Origin: Nostoc sp. GT001
GTDB lineage: Bacteria; Cyanobacteriota; Cyanobacteriia; Cyanobacteriales; Nostocaceae
Assembly (NCBI RefSeq): GCF_030382115.1
Contig: NZ_JAUDRJ010000003.1
Location: 4,566,713-4,630,712 of the forward strand
Reading direction: 5' to 3'
DNA: 64,000 bases
The position numbers were made by a program, and so were the translations under genes. Positions within the stretch are counted from its first letter, which is position 1; each line of letters begins with the position of its first letter. The notes under the pieces are model-generated. The model was not told where the DNA came from, did no database searches, and saw only the letters and a list, made by a program, of their open reading frames with translations. Below are positions 25,314-34,926 of the stretch, in pieces.

Positions 25314-25916
25314 ATGACTGCAAAGAAACTTTTGATGCTTGTTGGCGACTATGTAGAAGACTATGAAGTGATGGTTCCTTTCCAGACATTGCAAGTAGTG
25401 GGACACACTGTCCATGCAGTTTGCCCCGACAAAAAAGCTGGCGATAAGGTGCGAACAGCAGTTCATGACTTTGAAGGAGACCAGACTTACAGCGAAAAAC
25501 CCGGACATAATTTTACTTTAAATGCAACGTTTGCAGAAGTAGAAGCCACAAACTACGATGCCTTAGTCATTCCTGGAGGAAGGGCACCAGAATATCTTCG
25601 CCTCAATCAGCAGGTGCTAGAAATCACCCGTCACTTTGCCCAAGCGAATAAACCGATTGCTGCCATCTGCCACGGCTTGCAGGTATTAGCGGCTGCTGAT
25701 GTACTGCAAGGCAAGAGATGTACTGGCTACCCTGCTTGTAGCCCAGATATCAAAAGTGCTGGAGGAATCTATGTTAATATCCCTGTCGATCGGGCAATAG
25801 TTGATGGGAACTTGGTGACAGCACCAGCTTGGCCTGCTCACCCACATTGGCTAGCAGAATTCCTCAAAGTACTTGGAACTAAGATTGAACACCCAGAACT
25901 GACTACAGTTGTTTGA
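25314..25916 (+). CDS. DJ-1/PfpI family protein
   Basis: 200 residues, one DJ-1/PfpI (class I glutamine amidotransferase-like) domain. The nucleophile-elbow cysteine is in [18 protein letters not shown], with the preceding loop [15 protein letters not shown] and an early Glu (EDYEVMVPF). Members include proteases, glyoxalases and chaperones; the AICHG motif is the PfpI/YhbO type. No neighbour suggests a substrate. Confidence 0.88.
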   Translation: MTAKKLLMLVGDYVEDYEVMVPFQTLQVVGHTVHAVCPDKKAGDKVRTAVHDFEGDQTYSEKPGHNFTLNATFAEVEATNYDALVIPGGRAPEYLRLNQQVLEITRHFAQANKPIAAICHGLQVLAAADVLQGKRCTGYPACSPDIKSAGGIYVNIPVDRAIVDGNLVTAPAWPAHPHWLAEFLKVLGTKIEHPELTTVV

Positions 25917-26351
25917 GACAAGATACCAGAAATATTTTGGTTCACTTCATAACAGTTTCTTCCCCTACTCCTTACTCCAAAAGAGCTTTGGCAAAACAAC
26001 AGACAATAGACGACTAAAAATTATATATTTTTGAAATGGAACTAAATGCAGTAAAAAATACTATTTTTTAATAAATTGCAGTGGGTTGAATTTGCAGCTA
26101 CGATGTCAAAAGTACAGCATCGAGACAACCTGATTGATCCGCCTAACAAGACAGTTTTAGGGCAAACTCTCAGCAGATGGAATACTTCTTTACATGAGGT
26201 GAAACAATTTGAAATTTTGCACTAATAATTTTAAATTTCTTAGCAGTAAGTGAAGCTATAGTGGATTTAGCAATGCTGCTGCTAATGTGGCTAAGGTTAG
26301 TCCTGCTGCCAAATTATGTGAAGAATTAGTTTAGAAACGCACTTCTTATCG
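25917..26351. other. Gene-free stretch
   Basis: 435 bp with no supported gene or repeat; AT-rich. The promoter of the FHA-PrsW gene should lie at its right end. Confidence 0.4.
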
Positions 26352-27734
26352 ATGACAGGCAAAAACGCAAGACATAATGCATTTCTGCGGCTAGTGTCTG
26401 GTAATGGGGCAGCTTTGGGAGCAGAATCTCGCTACTCGCTGCCCCCCAGTAAAGAGATGGTAATTGGACGCGACCCCAGCTGCCAAGTTGTCTTGGATGC
26501 CATGATGTACCGAATGGTATCTCGTCGTCATGCAGTGGTTCGTCCCCTCTCTCTATCCCCGGATAGCAAATTTAGCTGGGTGCTTTGTGACTTGAATAGT
26601 GCTAATGGCACTTATTTGAATGGACAACGCTTATATGAATGTCAGGAATTGCACCCAGGCGATCGCATTTCTCTAGGTGCTGATGGGCCACAATACATTT
26701 TTGAATACGAGTATACCTCACTGACGTCAGCGACAACAGTAAACCAAGTTATACCACTGCCTTCGGCGACGAACTACCACAACCACACGCAATTAAAGCA
26801 GCCAGATTCTGTTAGCTTCACCCAGCTTTTTCCGATTATTTCCACTGGTAAAGATTTAACTAGTAAAGCTTACCTCATACCGGGAATACTGACCGTAATT
26901 TTTGTGGTGCTGATGTTCGCTACAGTCGGTCGGCCCCAAGCTAATCAAGTGATCGTAGCAAGTTACATTGCCTTCGCAGCCTACTATTTTGTTTACCAAC
27001 TTTGCGGTAAACAAAAGCCTTGGTGGGTGCTAATGGCTACGTCATTGGGTACAATCCTGATTTTGCTTAGTCCGCTGTTGGATCTATTTATTTTCGTATT
27101 TCGTGGCATCCTGCCTGGAAGCTTGCCCACACCCCAAGAATCTATCACCTTCACAGAGCTATTGGTGCGGATGTTTTTTGGCGCTGGGTTGATGGAGGAA
27201 TTACTCAAGGCATTACCTGTACTAGCAGCTTTTGCCATCGGTAGAATGTTGTCTTCACCTTGGCGAGAACGCATCGGCATCTGGGAACCTCTAGATGGTA
27301 TTCTGCTGGGTACGGCTTCTGCCGTTGGCTTCACTCTCTTGGAAACCCTTGGTCAGTATGTGCCTGATATCACTCAAAATGTCACACAACAGGTGGGTAT
27401 AGGGGCTGCTGGTCAACTGGCAGGTTTACAACTGCTAATTCCGCGAATTTTAGGCTCTGTAGCCGGACACATGGCTTATAGTGGCTACTTGGGTTATTTT
27501 ATCGGGTTGGCTGTCCTCAAACCTAGTAGAAGTTGGCAAATTCTCTCTATTGGTTATCTGAGCGCCTCTGCGCTCCACGCTCTCTGGAATGCTACAGGGT
27601 CAATCAATGCCTTGCTGTTGGTAGTTGTTGGAGTGTTATCTTACGCTTTTCTGATGGCAGCAATTCTCAAGGCACGGGCGCTGTCACCGACGCGATCGCA
27701 AAATTTTGCTACCCGATTTCTTGGCCCAAAATAG
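26352..27734 (+). CDS. FHA domain fused to PrsW-type membrane protease
   Basis: 460 residues. Residues 30-118 form an FHA phosphothreonine-binding domain (IGR 38-40, VSRRH 56-60, NGTYLNG 85-91). After a Ser/Thr linker, eight or so membrane helices start near 172. The second half carries the PrsW/CAAX-like protease motifs: E282-E283 (GLMEELLKALP), E331 (FTLLETLG), H373 (AGHMAYSGYLGY) and H409 (SALHALWN). PrsW in Bacillus cuts an anti-sigma factor in the membrane. Fusion with FHA suggests that phosphorylated partners are recruited for cleavage. It faces an operon with a PP2C phosphatase and another FHA protease. Confidence 0.85.
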   Translation: MTGKNARHNAFLRLVSGNGAALGAESRYSLPPSKEMVIGRDPSCQVVLDAMMYRMVSRRHAVVRPLSLSPDSKFSWVLCDLNSANGTYLNGQRLYECQELHPGDRISLGADGPQYIFEYEYTSLTSATTVNQVIPLPSATNYHNHTQLKQPDSVSFTQLFPIISTGKDLTSKAYLIPGILTVIFVVLMFATVGRPQANQVIVASYIAFAAYYFVYQLCGKQKPWWVLMATSLGTILILLSPLLDLFIFVFRGILPGSLPTPQESITFTELLVRMFFGAGLMEELLKALPVLAAFAIGRMLSSPWRERIGIWEPLDGILLGTASAVGFTLLETLGQYVPDITQNVTQQVGIGAAGQLAGLQLLIPRILGSVAGHMAYSGYLGYFIGLAVLKPSRSWQILSIGYLSASALHALWNATGSINALLLVVVGVLSYAFLMAAILKARALSPTRSQNFATRFLGPK

Positions 27735-28041
27735 AGAGAGCAGAGGAGCAGGGGAGAATAATTCTTGACAAATGACCAATGCTTGAGTATTTACCTCTTG
27801 GGATAGATGGCCTAATTTGAAAATCAGCGTATTGTTAATCTATTATGGAGTAAATATACTTACAAAAATAAAAATCATTAAACTTTTTGGACAAAGTCTT
27901 AATTTTAGACTCTTCCTTTGCGTAAGGCAAACCAACATCTTTGCAAAAGACACCTCAAAATAAAGTAAACAGCAAAGCGCGGGTTACGCGAACACAATGC
28001 ATAATGAAAACTTTTCCTATACCCTACTCCCTACTCCCCAT
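27735..28041. other. Gene-free stretch
   Basis: 307 bp between convergent genes. It includes a short STRR-like CCCTACTCCCTACTCCCC tract near 28020. No clear terminator hairpin was found. Confidence 0.4.
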
Positions 28042-28689
28042 TCATACTTCAGACTGAGACTTGTTAAGTTCAGTAAAAGCATAAGAAGCGATCGCTAAAC
28101 TAACCTTTGCTTTATCTACTTCTGATAAAGCTGTCCAATCGCTATTTTGAAGATTACTGAGTGCAGATGCCGCATTTTGCGATTCGCTACTTCGCATAGC
28201 GTAAGCAAAAGGACGAGCCAAAACGATCAGATCCTCTGTTCCCCAAGCTGGTAGCACTGTCTGAACGCACTCAACCAGTTGCTCACTGATTAATTGGCGA
28301 GCAGCAAATATCTCAGCAGCTTTGGTGGCGATGGTGTTGAGCAATATTTGGGGGACACAGGCAGAAAAATTCATCCGTAATGTCTCTTGAAGGTTAAGCA
28401 CTACTGCCTGTTGTCGGTTATCATTGTGCTCGGATGTAGGAGTAATACTAGACCAAAGTGTATCTAGATGTCCGTAAAAATCTTGCGAGCGCCTCATTAG
28501 TTCAACGCCCTCCAAATCTTCGATTCCGAACTGTTGTTCTAGTTCTTGAAAATAAGCTTCTGATTCTTCATCACTTGGATTCCAGGGATAGTTAGCATCC
28601 TCTGGTTCTAGTAAAGCTTCTAATAACTCTAAATCTACTTGAGATGGCAAAGATGGGAAAGTGTCTGAGCCGTTAATTTTGTGAGCCAT
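28042..28689 (-). CDS. Hypothetical protein downstream of the CHAT-FHA gene
   Basis: 215 residues from the ATG at 28689, chosen because GAGGGA lies nine bases upstream; in-frame codons further up have no such site. The protein is acidic at the N-terminus (LELLEALLEPEDANYPWNPS, DEESEAYFQELEQQFGIEDL) and mostly helical and Ala/Leu-rich afterwards (ASYAFTELNK near the end). No family is recognised and no signal peptide or membrane segment is seen. It is last in the operon PP2C - CHAT-FHA - this gene, so it could be a partner or substrate of the protease. That is inference from position. Confidence 0.7.
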   Translation of the reverse strand: MAHKINGSDTFPSLPSQVDLELLEALLEPEDANYPWNPSDEESEAYFQELEQQFGIEDLEGVELMRRSQDFYGHLDTLWSSITPTSEHNDNRQQAVVLNLQETLRMNFSACVPQILLNTIATKAAEIFAARQLISEQLVECVQTVLPAWGTEDLIVLARPFAYAMRSSESQNAASALSNLQNSDWTALSEVDKAKVSLAIASYAFTELNKSQSEV

Positions 28690-28836
28690 ATTTTCTTCCC
28701 TCATGATTATTTGGTGGTATTGACAGCTACAAGTTCTAAGAGGAGATTTCCGCAAAAACTGTTGATTTTTTCTCTAAAAAAAACAGATTTTAAAAGCTAA
28801 TGCTAAAGACTCAAATTCATTTATGCAATAGCTCCG

Positions 28837-30411
28837 CTAGGAGTTTTCAATCACAAACTCCCAGGTTTCACCTCTAGCACTTCCAAACTTTAACTGCATC
28901 CCCGATTTCAAAGGGACTTCCTCTCGGAGGATTTGTTGCCAGCCATTAGGGCCTAAAAACCAGGTTGTCCCGTAGGTGGAAAAATCTTGCAAGTAATAAG
29001 TTCGCATTAGTGTAGCATCTGTAAGAGTGTTGCGGCAGAAGATTTCGGCGTGGCGTTTGGATACAGATGGTTCGGGGATGACAATATCATTATCTTTCGT
29101 GCGGCCGATGCGGGTAACTCCATAACGCAGTAGCCAGGTTTTACCTTTTGGAGTCAGCGATCGTAAACTTGCAGTCGGAAGCGATGAACCGACCTCAGGA
29201 ATGGCTGTATCTGGTAGTTCGGTAATACCTTCATCCAGATTTTTAATCAGTTCGCCATTAAAATCTGGATGCAGGTAGAGAACAGGCAAAGTCCAAGCAG
29301 GTTGATTAAATTTATACAGTGTTAACAACTCTTGCCTAGCCTGTGCTACGGCTTCGTCAATTGGCTTGTGCGATCGCAAAGCTTCGGTAAAGGCTTGAAT
29401 AAAACTGTGGCTTTCATGGTCAGCGATTTCATCGCGCATCCCCAAAACCGCAGGCACACCATGACGAATCAATACTTCTGCTAAACTACTGGCGGGGATA
29501 GCTTGATGATTGATTGCAGCTGGTTGTGCGCCCCAACAGGCGTTAAAAACCGCTAATTTCACACCTGTACGGGTCAACACTTGCGCCAATTCTATCCCAT
29601 TCAGAGGCATATCTGGTCGCAAAAACAGTAATCCTCCGTCTGGGTCTGGCAAACCATGTCCAGCGTAAAAGAAAACATTGTATTCTTTGGTTTCTAATTC
29701 ATCAATCAACTGTTGTGGAGTTGGTTGAATGAGTTGATTTACTACGCAAGGTGCATATCTTTGGGAATTACCAGGCGTATCTGCAAGAGCTTGCTGTAAT
29801 ATAGCGGCTTCTTGTTCTAGTTGCAGCTTGTCATCATGACCTAAAACCAGCAAGATACTTAAAGCCTGGTCAGTTCGCAAATGCGGTAAAGGCTCAACTT
29901 CGGTGCTGGTGCGACTAAATAACAAATCTTGCGAGAGAGACATAGCCGATTGACCAGGCTCACGCTGCATAATTTCCCAAGGGAAAGCGATCAGATCCGG
30001 GTCGCGAATTTCTAGTCGAAAGCGCAAACGTGTATGCTGACCCATAGCAATACCACGACTGCGTTCTAGACTACCAAGAATTTGCCCGTCAAATACCCAG
30101 CGCCATAAATTCATTCCCAAGTATTGCATCAGACGACTGCTGTAGGGGCCAGTAGGTTGACCTGAAGGGGGTGAAATCCAATCTATGGGGAATGGGTTGC
30201 TCTTTTGAGATGTTGAGTTAGGGGAAATATCTAGGCGACCATGACCAGCAAACATCTGCTGCCATTCTTGCCAGACTTGAGTAAGTTCAACAGGCCATAC
30301 ACAGTCACGTAAAACATAGCCACTGGGATACGGAGCCTTGACCACCCAAATGGCGAAGTTGTCAGTGCCAGTATTTACGAGACGGGCGATCGCCAAATTC
30401 AGGGATGGCAT
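28837..30411 (-). CDS. CHAT caspase-like protease with C-terminal FHA domain
   Basis: 524 residues. A CHAT (caspase HetF-associated) peptidase spans ~180-390 with catalytic H252 (VFFYAGHGLPDPDGG) and C292 (LAVFNACWGAQ). An N-terminal ~170-residue domain with the common FPWEIM motif precedes it. Residues ~430-520 form an FHA domain (TRIGRTKDND, PSVSKRHAEIF, STYGTTWFLG). The enzyme should be a cytosolic cysteine protease directed by phosphothreonine. It lies 133 bp downstream of the PP2C gene and 147 bp upstream of the unknown gene, all on the minus strand. Confidence 0.88.
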   Translation of the reverse strand: MPSLNLAIARLVNTGTDNFAIWVVKAPYPSGYVLRDCVWPVELTQVWQEWQQMFAGHGRLDISPNSTSQKSNPFPIDWISPPSGQPTGPYSSRLMQYLGMNLWRWVFDGQILGSLERSRGIAMGQHTRLRFRLEIRDPDLIAFPWEIMQREPGQSAMSLSQDLLFSRTSTEVEPLPHLRTDQALSILLVLGHDDKLQLEQEAAILQQALADTPGNSQRYAPCVVNQLIQPTPQQLIDELETKEYNVFFYAGHGLPDPDGGLLFLRPDMPLNGIELAQVLTRTGVKLAVFNACWGAQPAAINHQAIPASSLAEVLIRHGVPAVLGMRDEIADHESHSFIQAFTEALRSHKPIDEAVAQARQELLTLYKFNQPAWTLPVLYLHPDFNGELIKNLDEGITELPDTAIPEVGSSLPTASLRSLTPKGKTWLLRYGVTRIGRTKDNDIVIPEPSVSKRHAEIFCRNTLTDATLMRTYYLQDFSTYGTTWFLGPNGWQQILREEVPLKSGMQLKFGSARGETWEFVIENS

Positions 30412-30544
30412 GGATTCATTAAACTAAAAGCTAAAAAAAATAATTTCAAATAAAAATTCTTCAAGGTGAAAATTTTCTATTTTTTTGACCTTGTAAATTT
30501 CTTACTCTAATTGTTACCTGTTATTATTCCAGGTTTTTACAAGT

Positions 30545-32827
30545 TTATCGAGTATTTGATTGAGTTGGGCTGATGACGGGTGGAGGTGATTGAGTCGCTG
30601 GCGGTTGTGTAATAACAGCTTTACATGGATTTGGTGCGTCTGGTTGTAAAACAGAGAAGCTCGAAGGGTTTACTTTGGAGGAGTCTAGCGATAGTTTTGC
30701 TGGCAAAGCTTTTGGATTTGGTGCAACTGAGGTAGTTACTGCTGATTTATTACTATTAGCTGAACCTGGCGTGGTTTTATCAGCACAGACTCGCATAGGC
30801 ACTAGAAAATTCCCAGGAACCGATTGGGGATTTAATTTTTTCTCAAGAACTAAATAAGTCTCAGGGGGAATAAATTGATTGTTTCCAAAGGATATTGCCT
30901 TGTTGGTTTTAATTACCGAACCAGGAGAAAGGTTATCAAGCGATCGCTGTGTAGGTGTTGCTTCGAGGATCGGATTTTGAGTTTGTAAGGGATTGGAAAA
31001 AATTGGAGAGGTTCCTCGCAGTTGCCTGACGAACAATCCTAAAAAACCTGCTGCTAGCACAAATATTAATGGAACTATCCACTGTAGGGGGAATTGACGA
31101 GTAATAGCCGATTCAGTATCTGGAATTACCTGAGTCTTGTGGTTTGGACTGCCTAAAACTGTCGCATCTGTTCCTCTGGATGCTAAATCAACAGTTTTGG
31201 CAGAATAACTCTGGGGAATTATTGCTTGGATGGTGATTTCTGGTTCCCAATATTGGACTTGATAGTGAACTAAAGCGACGGTGACATTATCATGTCCATT
31301 TTTAGTATTAGCAATTTCGACTAATCGATCGGCAACAGTTGCTATATTTGCTTCCCCAACTAAAATCGGCAAGATTTCTGTTTCCCAGTACTCCTCTACC
31401 CGATCAAAGTCACTCAAACCATCGGATGTGAGCAGAAAAACAGCATCTTCATCGAGCATAAACCGTCCCGATGTGGGATGCAATGAAGTGCTAGAACCCA
31501 TCCCCAAAGCTTGGACGAGAGAGCCAGCGGCACTCTGTTGCACTGCCTCGCGGTAAATGGCATAACCTAGTCGCACTTCGCGGGAGGCGACATCATCATC
31601 AAGGGTAACTTGATAACAGCCGTGGCGTGTAATCCAGTAGGCACGACTATCACCGACGTGGGTAATGTACATTTCATGAGCAACAGGCAATGCCATGACT
31701 AAAGTCGTGCCCATGCGTTGACGCCCTTGGCGATTTTCACTGTCATTGCGCTGACTGATTTTGTCATTGGCCATTGCCACTGCCTTATCTAGGTCATTCA
31801 GCAGCATTTCCGGGTCTATGTGGTCGTAAGGAACCTTTGTTAGTTGCTGTACCTGCTGTTGGATGGTTTCAATGGCTAAATTTGAGGCGACATTGCCACC
31901 CTCGTGTCCACCGATGCCATCACAGACAATTGCTAAGGCTGTTGGCTGGGGTGGTTTGCTCACTGGAGTTCCACTGGGGGGACTACAGGCATCTTCGTTA
32001 CGTTGACGACTGGGCCCGGTGTCGGTTTTGGTGATAATTTGGATCGTGGGTGTTTGCGATCGCCCTAACCCAGCCAGTCCCCGATCTAAAACACCGATTA
32101 ATTGATCGGTGGAATTAATCTCTCCCTGAATTAAAGCTAGGCTAACGCGATTGACAAATTCTGTGATCGCTGGTTTGGCAGTGCTGACCAACTGCTGCCA
32201 AAATTCACCTAATTGGGGCAATTCTGGTGATATGGCGCTGTCAAAACGCAATTCCAACAACCGGACTAACGATCCTTCTACCCGTAATACATCAGAGTCA
32301 AGTAAGCTAGAGGCCACACCTTCACTTACAAGAGGTTGCCACAGATGAGCTATTTGCCATAACCAATTTAGTTGGCGCATTGATGTTGCATCACGCCAAG
32401 CGGTGGTTAACTCGCTGCCTAAATGTACTTGTTGAGTAGTGTCATCTACTAATAGTGGCGGTTTTTCTAAGAGTAATATTTCTCGGTGGGAAGACCCGTC
32501 AGCCACAAAAAGCACTCCATATACCTGCGGTACGTGTAGACGGTAGGGAATCAGTCTCAGGTACGCTTTTAGAGGCTGCAAATTATCTAACTCAGGCGTT
32601 AGCGCTAATAAACCAGGCTTCGTATCTAAAAGAAGAAATTTATCAAGGATTAAATAGCGATCGGCTAATATTTCTCCAGGGCTACCCACGCTTGGGCTAT
32701 CTACCACAGCCCAGAGATAATTTTTGGGTAGAGGCGTCGAACATCGCTGGCAAAACTTGTGAGTCAGGGGGTTGGCAGCCTGACAATTTTCGTTTGGACA
32801 GTAGAGCGTTGCCGCGTCATTTTCCAT
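30545..32827 (-). CDS. PP2C-type protein phosphatase with zinc ribbon and membrane anchor
   Basis: 760 residues. An N-terminal zinc ribbon (CPNENCQ, then FCQRCSTPLP) is followed by ~200 residues resembling a degenerate kinase-like lobe (ADRYLILDKFLL). The PP2C domain at ~265-525 has the metal-binding motifs RQRNEDA, VCDGIGGHEGG, THVGDSRAYW, LTSDGLSD and GHDNVTVALV. One transmembrane helix (WIVPLIFVLAAGFLGLFV) near residue 585 separates it from a Pro/Ser-rich tail of ~160 residues. It should remove phosphate from Ser/Thr, opposing the kinases read by the FHA proteins encoded beside it. First gene of a three-gene operon. Confidence 0.9.
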   Translation of the reverse strand: MENDAATLYCPNENCQAANPLTHKFCQRCSTPLPKNYLWAVVDSPSVGSPGEILADRYLILDKFLLLDTKPGLLALTPELDNLQPLKAYLRLIPYRLHVPQVYGVLFVADGSSHREILLLEKPPLLVDDTTQQVHLGSELTTAWRDATSMRQLNWLWQIAHLWQPLVSEGVASSLLDSDVLRVEGSLVRLLELRFDSAISPELPQLGEFWQQLVSTAKPAITEFVNRVSLALIQGEINSTDQLIGVLDRGLAGLGRSQTPTIQIITKTDTGPSRQRNEDACSPPSGTPVSKPPQPTALAIVCDGIGGHEGGNVASNLAIETIQQQVQQLTKVPYDHIDPEMLLNDLDKAVAMANDKISQRNDSENRQGRQRMGTTLVMALPVAHEMYITHVGDSRAYWITRHGCYQVTLDDDVASREVRLGYAIYREAVQQSAAGSLVQALGMGSSTSLHPTSGRFMLDEDAVFLLTSDGLSDFDRVEEYWETEILPILVGEANIATVADRLVEIANTKNGHDNVTVALVHYQVQYWEPEITIQAIIPQSYSAKTVDLASRGTDATVLGSPNHKTQVIPDTESAITRQFPLQWIVPLIFVLAAGFLGLFVRQLRGTSPIFSNPLQTQNPILEATPTQRSLDNLSPGSVIKTNKAISFGNNQFIPPETYLVLEKKLNPQSVPGNFLVPMRVCADKTTPGSANSNKSAVTTSVAPNPKALPAKLSLDSSKVNPSSFSVLQPDAPNPCKAVITQPPATQSPPPVISPTQSNTR

Positions 32828-33003
32828 ATTTTTCGCACCGATCAGCGATTGGCAATTTCTTTAATAGCATTAGTAGGGACAATCTAGACCGCTCATCTTT
32901 CTTAAACTTGACATACCCAGACTTTAGATGATGATTTTAGCTGGCGGATATCAGCAGGTGCTAATACTTATCCGAATCCAAAAAATACGCTCCTAACTCA
33001 ACC

Positions 33004-33198
33004 CTACAGCCTAATCATAGCTTCTATTGCCCTGTGACTCTCCATCGCCAAAGCAACTAACTCCAACCCTGTCACCACAGCATAACCCAAGCATAACTGC
33101 GCGATTTGTTTTTGCGAAATTACCCCATCATTAACAGGCAGAGAATATTGGTATTTATTTAGTTTATAAGTAGGATAGCAAGAATTAACTTTAATTTA
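33004..33198 (-). pseudogene. Possible gene remnant
   Basis: On the minus strand an open stretch reads SLPVNDGVISQKQIAQLCLG and AVVTGLELVALAMESHRAIE before a stop at 33004. The composition is protein-like but there is no ATG or GTG start, and no family is recognised. It lies in a 588-bp gap between the PP2C gene and ndhM. Confidence 0.3.
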
Positions 33199-33303
33199 AG
33201 AATTAAGAATCGCAAATATTAATTTTGGCAAAAGTACCTGATAAATGCAGTGACTCGAAGAATCTCTTGAGGACTGCTGTTAGTGGCAGCGGCGGGGTTA
33301 GCC

Positions 33304-33371
33304 AGTGCTGAGTTAAGAAGTAGACTTATGAGTTTTTTCACTCTCAGCCGAAACACTTTTAACTCAGCACT
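33304..33371. repeat. Inverted repeat AGTGCTGAGTTAA
   Basis: AGTGCTGAGTTAA (33304-33316) and its exact complement TTAACTCAGCACT (33359-33371) bracket 42 bases. The element lies just beyond the 3' end of ndhM. It looks like a dispersed Nostoc repeat; it could also help end the ndhM transcript. Confidence 0.6.
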
Positions 33372-33415
33372 CTTTGTACAGAAGGGTTTGGGCAGCCCGC
33401 TACCAACTCATTGGC

Positions 33416-33775
33416 TTATTGTTTGTCGTCAATGGCAACTTGAGGGACTCCCATGCTGTAATTAGTAACACGGGCAGAAAGATTGTAGCTGACTTCCCCG
33501 AGTTGCAGAAGCGATCGCAGATAATGCTCTAAGTCTGACCCCACACGGCGCAAGTTATAGTCCGTGAGGTCTGCGCCACTAGATGCTTCTACTAGTTCAT
33601 CAAATTTTCGATAAATTTTTTGCAGTGCATCTTCATTCCAATTAAATTCGTTATCTGGGTCAACATCTAAGGTTAAGACTTGTTGACTAGGAACTAGATC
33701 GCCATCCCGGTCAATTTCACCTGCAAAAATGCGGATGTGCCGGGTTGTGGACTTGAGCAGCATCGGGTTATCCAT
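33416..33775 (-). CDS. ndhM: NAD(P)H-quinone oxidoreductase subunit M
   Basis: 119 residues, matching cyanobacterial NdhM: MLLKSTTRHIRIF, VLTLDVDPDNEFNWNEDAL, FDELVEASSGADLTDYNLRR, GSDLEHYLRSLL and NYSMGVPQVA are highly characteristic. NdhM is an oxygenic-photosynthesis-specific subunit of the thylakoid NDH-1 complex in respiration, cyclic electron flow and CO2 uptake. It stands alone. Confidence 0.95.
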   Translation of the reverse strand: MDNPMLLKSTTRHIRIFAGEIDRDGDLVPSQQVLTLDVDPDNEFNWNEDALQKIYRKFDELVEASSGADLTDYNLRRVGSDLEHYLRSLLQLGEVSYNLSARVTNYSMGVPQVAIDDKQ

Positions 33776-34641
33776 AAAAAGGTGTAAGATTTGCGTGGAT
33801 TACACTGAAATTATTGTAGACCTTATATCCGAGCTTGAATGCTCCCAATTTAAAAGCTTTGAATGCTGTTTTAAAAGGGTACATTGAATGGTCATAAGTA
33901 AAAATATCACCTTTACTGATGAGCTTGCTACTACTGTTATGAGTTGAAGATATATTTAACTGCTAGTACTGACAGTAGTCGAATTATTTTTCTGTAAAAA
34001 TTAATTGGTAGAGTATTTTTATTTAGTCTACGAATCTGACTTACTGCTAAGATTTTTGGACTCAATCAAGCCCAAAAGACGGTAGGGCAGGGCACTCAGC
34101 AGAAATGATTCGCTCTGTGTGCTTTTTTTATAGAGAACAAAAGTTTTGACATTAATAATTATGCCCAGCAATTTATCCTGAATTTTCTATTGCAAAAAAC
34201 GTACATCAAGTAATTTCACGCAATAGCGCTGCATCGACTGCTGGCTTTAAGAAACTCAAGAAACCTAAGCAGTGTTACTTACGTATAAATACCAAAATTA
34301 GAGTAACAAGTCAAACTGTTATTGACGTTCACATAAAGTTGATGTAAAAACCTTTAAAAAGGTTGAACAACTTCTTACAGAAACTTTATTGTGTAGAATC
34401 TTAAAAACTGAATAATAGTTATGGCTTACCATAAGCTACATCTGGCACAGAAACCTCAAAATCTAGACACTGAAAATCTAGGTTGAAAATACACCACAGG
34501 AGAGTGAAATGGAATACAAAGGTGATTGATGAAGAAAAATTCTTAATTCAAGCACTTTGGATTCAAAAGAGATATAAAGAATTTTGCTGGACATCTACCT
34601 CCTTACCCTCATGACAACCAAGTAAAGGAATCTCAATAGTT
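33776..34641. other. Gene-free stretch of 866 bp
   Basis: No protein gene is supported. It contains one orphan terminator-like hairpin (34092-34128), so a small RNA is possible. The right end (after ~34500) should contain the promoter and leader of the 94-aa gene. Confidence 0.4.
34092..34128 (+). terminator. Orphan terminator-like hairpin
   Basis: GCACTCAGCAG and CGCTCTGTGTGC pair imperfectly and are followed by TTTTTTT. No gene ends just upstream on the plus strand, which raises the possibility of a small RNA between ~33900 and here. Confidence 0.35.
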
Positions 34642-34926
34642 ATGAACTCCAAAGCATTACCACGCCAGATAAATAATCTCGAAGTAGGTGTTTATGAGTG
34701 TGAAATACATCTCAAATTCCGGTTGATTGAGGAAAAGAGTCTATTGAGCGATCGCGAGCAACTCTTACAGGTGCTACTTGATGCTTTAACCGAAGGTTCT
34801 GATGACTTTCTAGAAACGCTCCAAGCGTCCGTTAAAGCCCAGGAAGTATCTGAGTTTAAAGCCTCGCCTCAAATGCGGCGTCAGCTAATGCGCTTGCGTA
34901 ATGTGGCGGAAAATTCTCCAACCTAA
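34642..34926 (+). CDS. Conserved-looking small protein, function unknown
   Basis: 94 residues. It begins ALPRQINNLEVGVYECEIHL and continues with helical, charged sequence (SDREQLLQVLLDALTEGSDD, then QMRRQLMRLRN). No signal peptide or membrane segment. AAAGGAATCTC lies before the ATG. Length and composition look like a genuine soluble cyanobacterial protein, but I do not recognise the family. It has long gene-free stretches on both sides (866 and 707 bp), unusual for this window. Confidence 0.65.
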   Translation: MNSKALPRQINNLEVGVYECEIHLKFRLIEEKSLLSDREQLLQVLLDALTEGSDDFLETLQASVKAQEVSEFKASPQMRRQLMRLRNVAENSPT

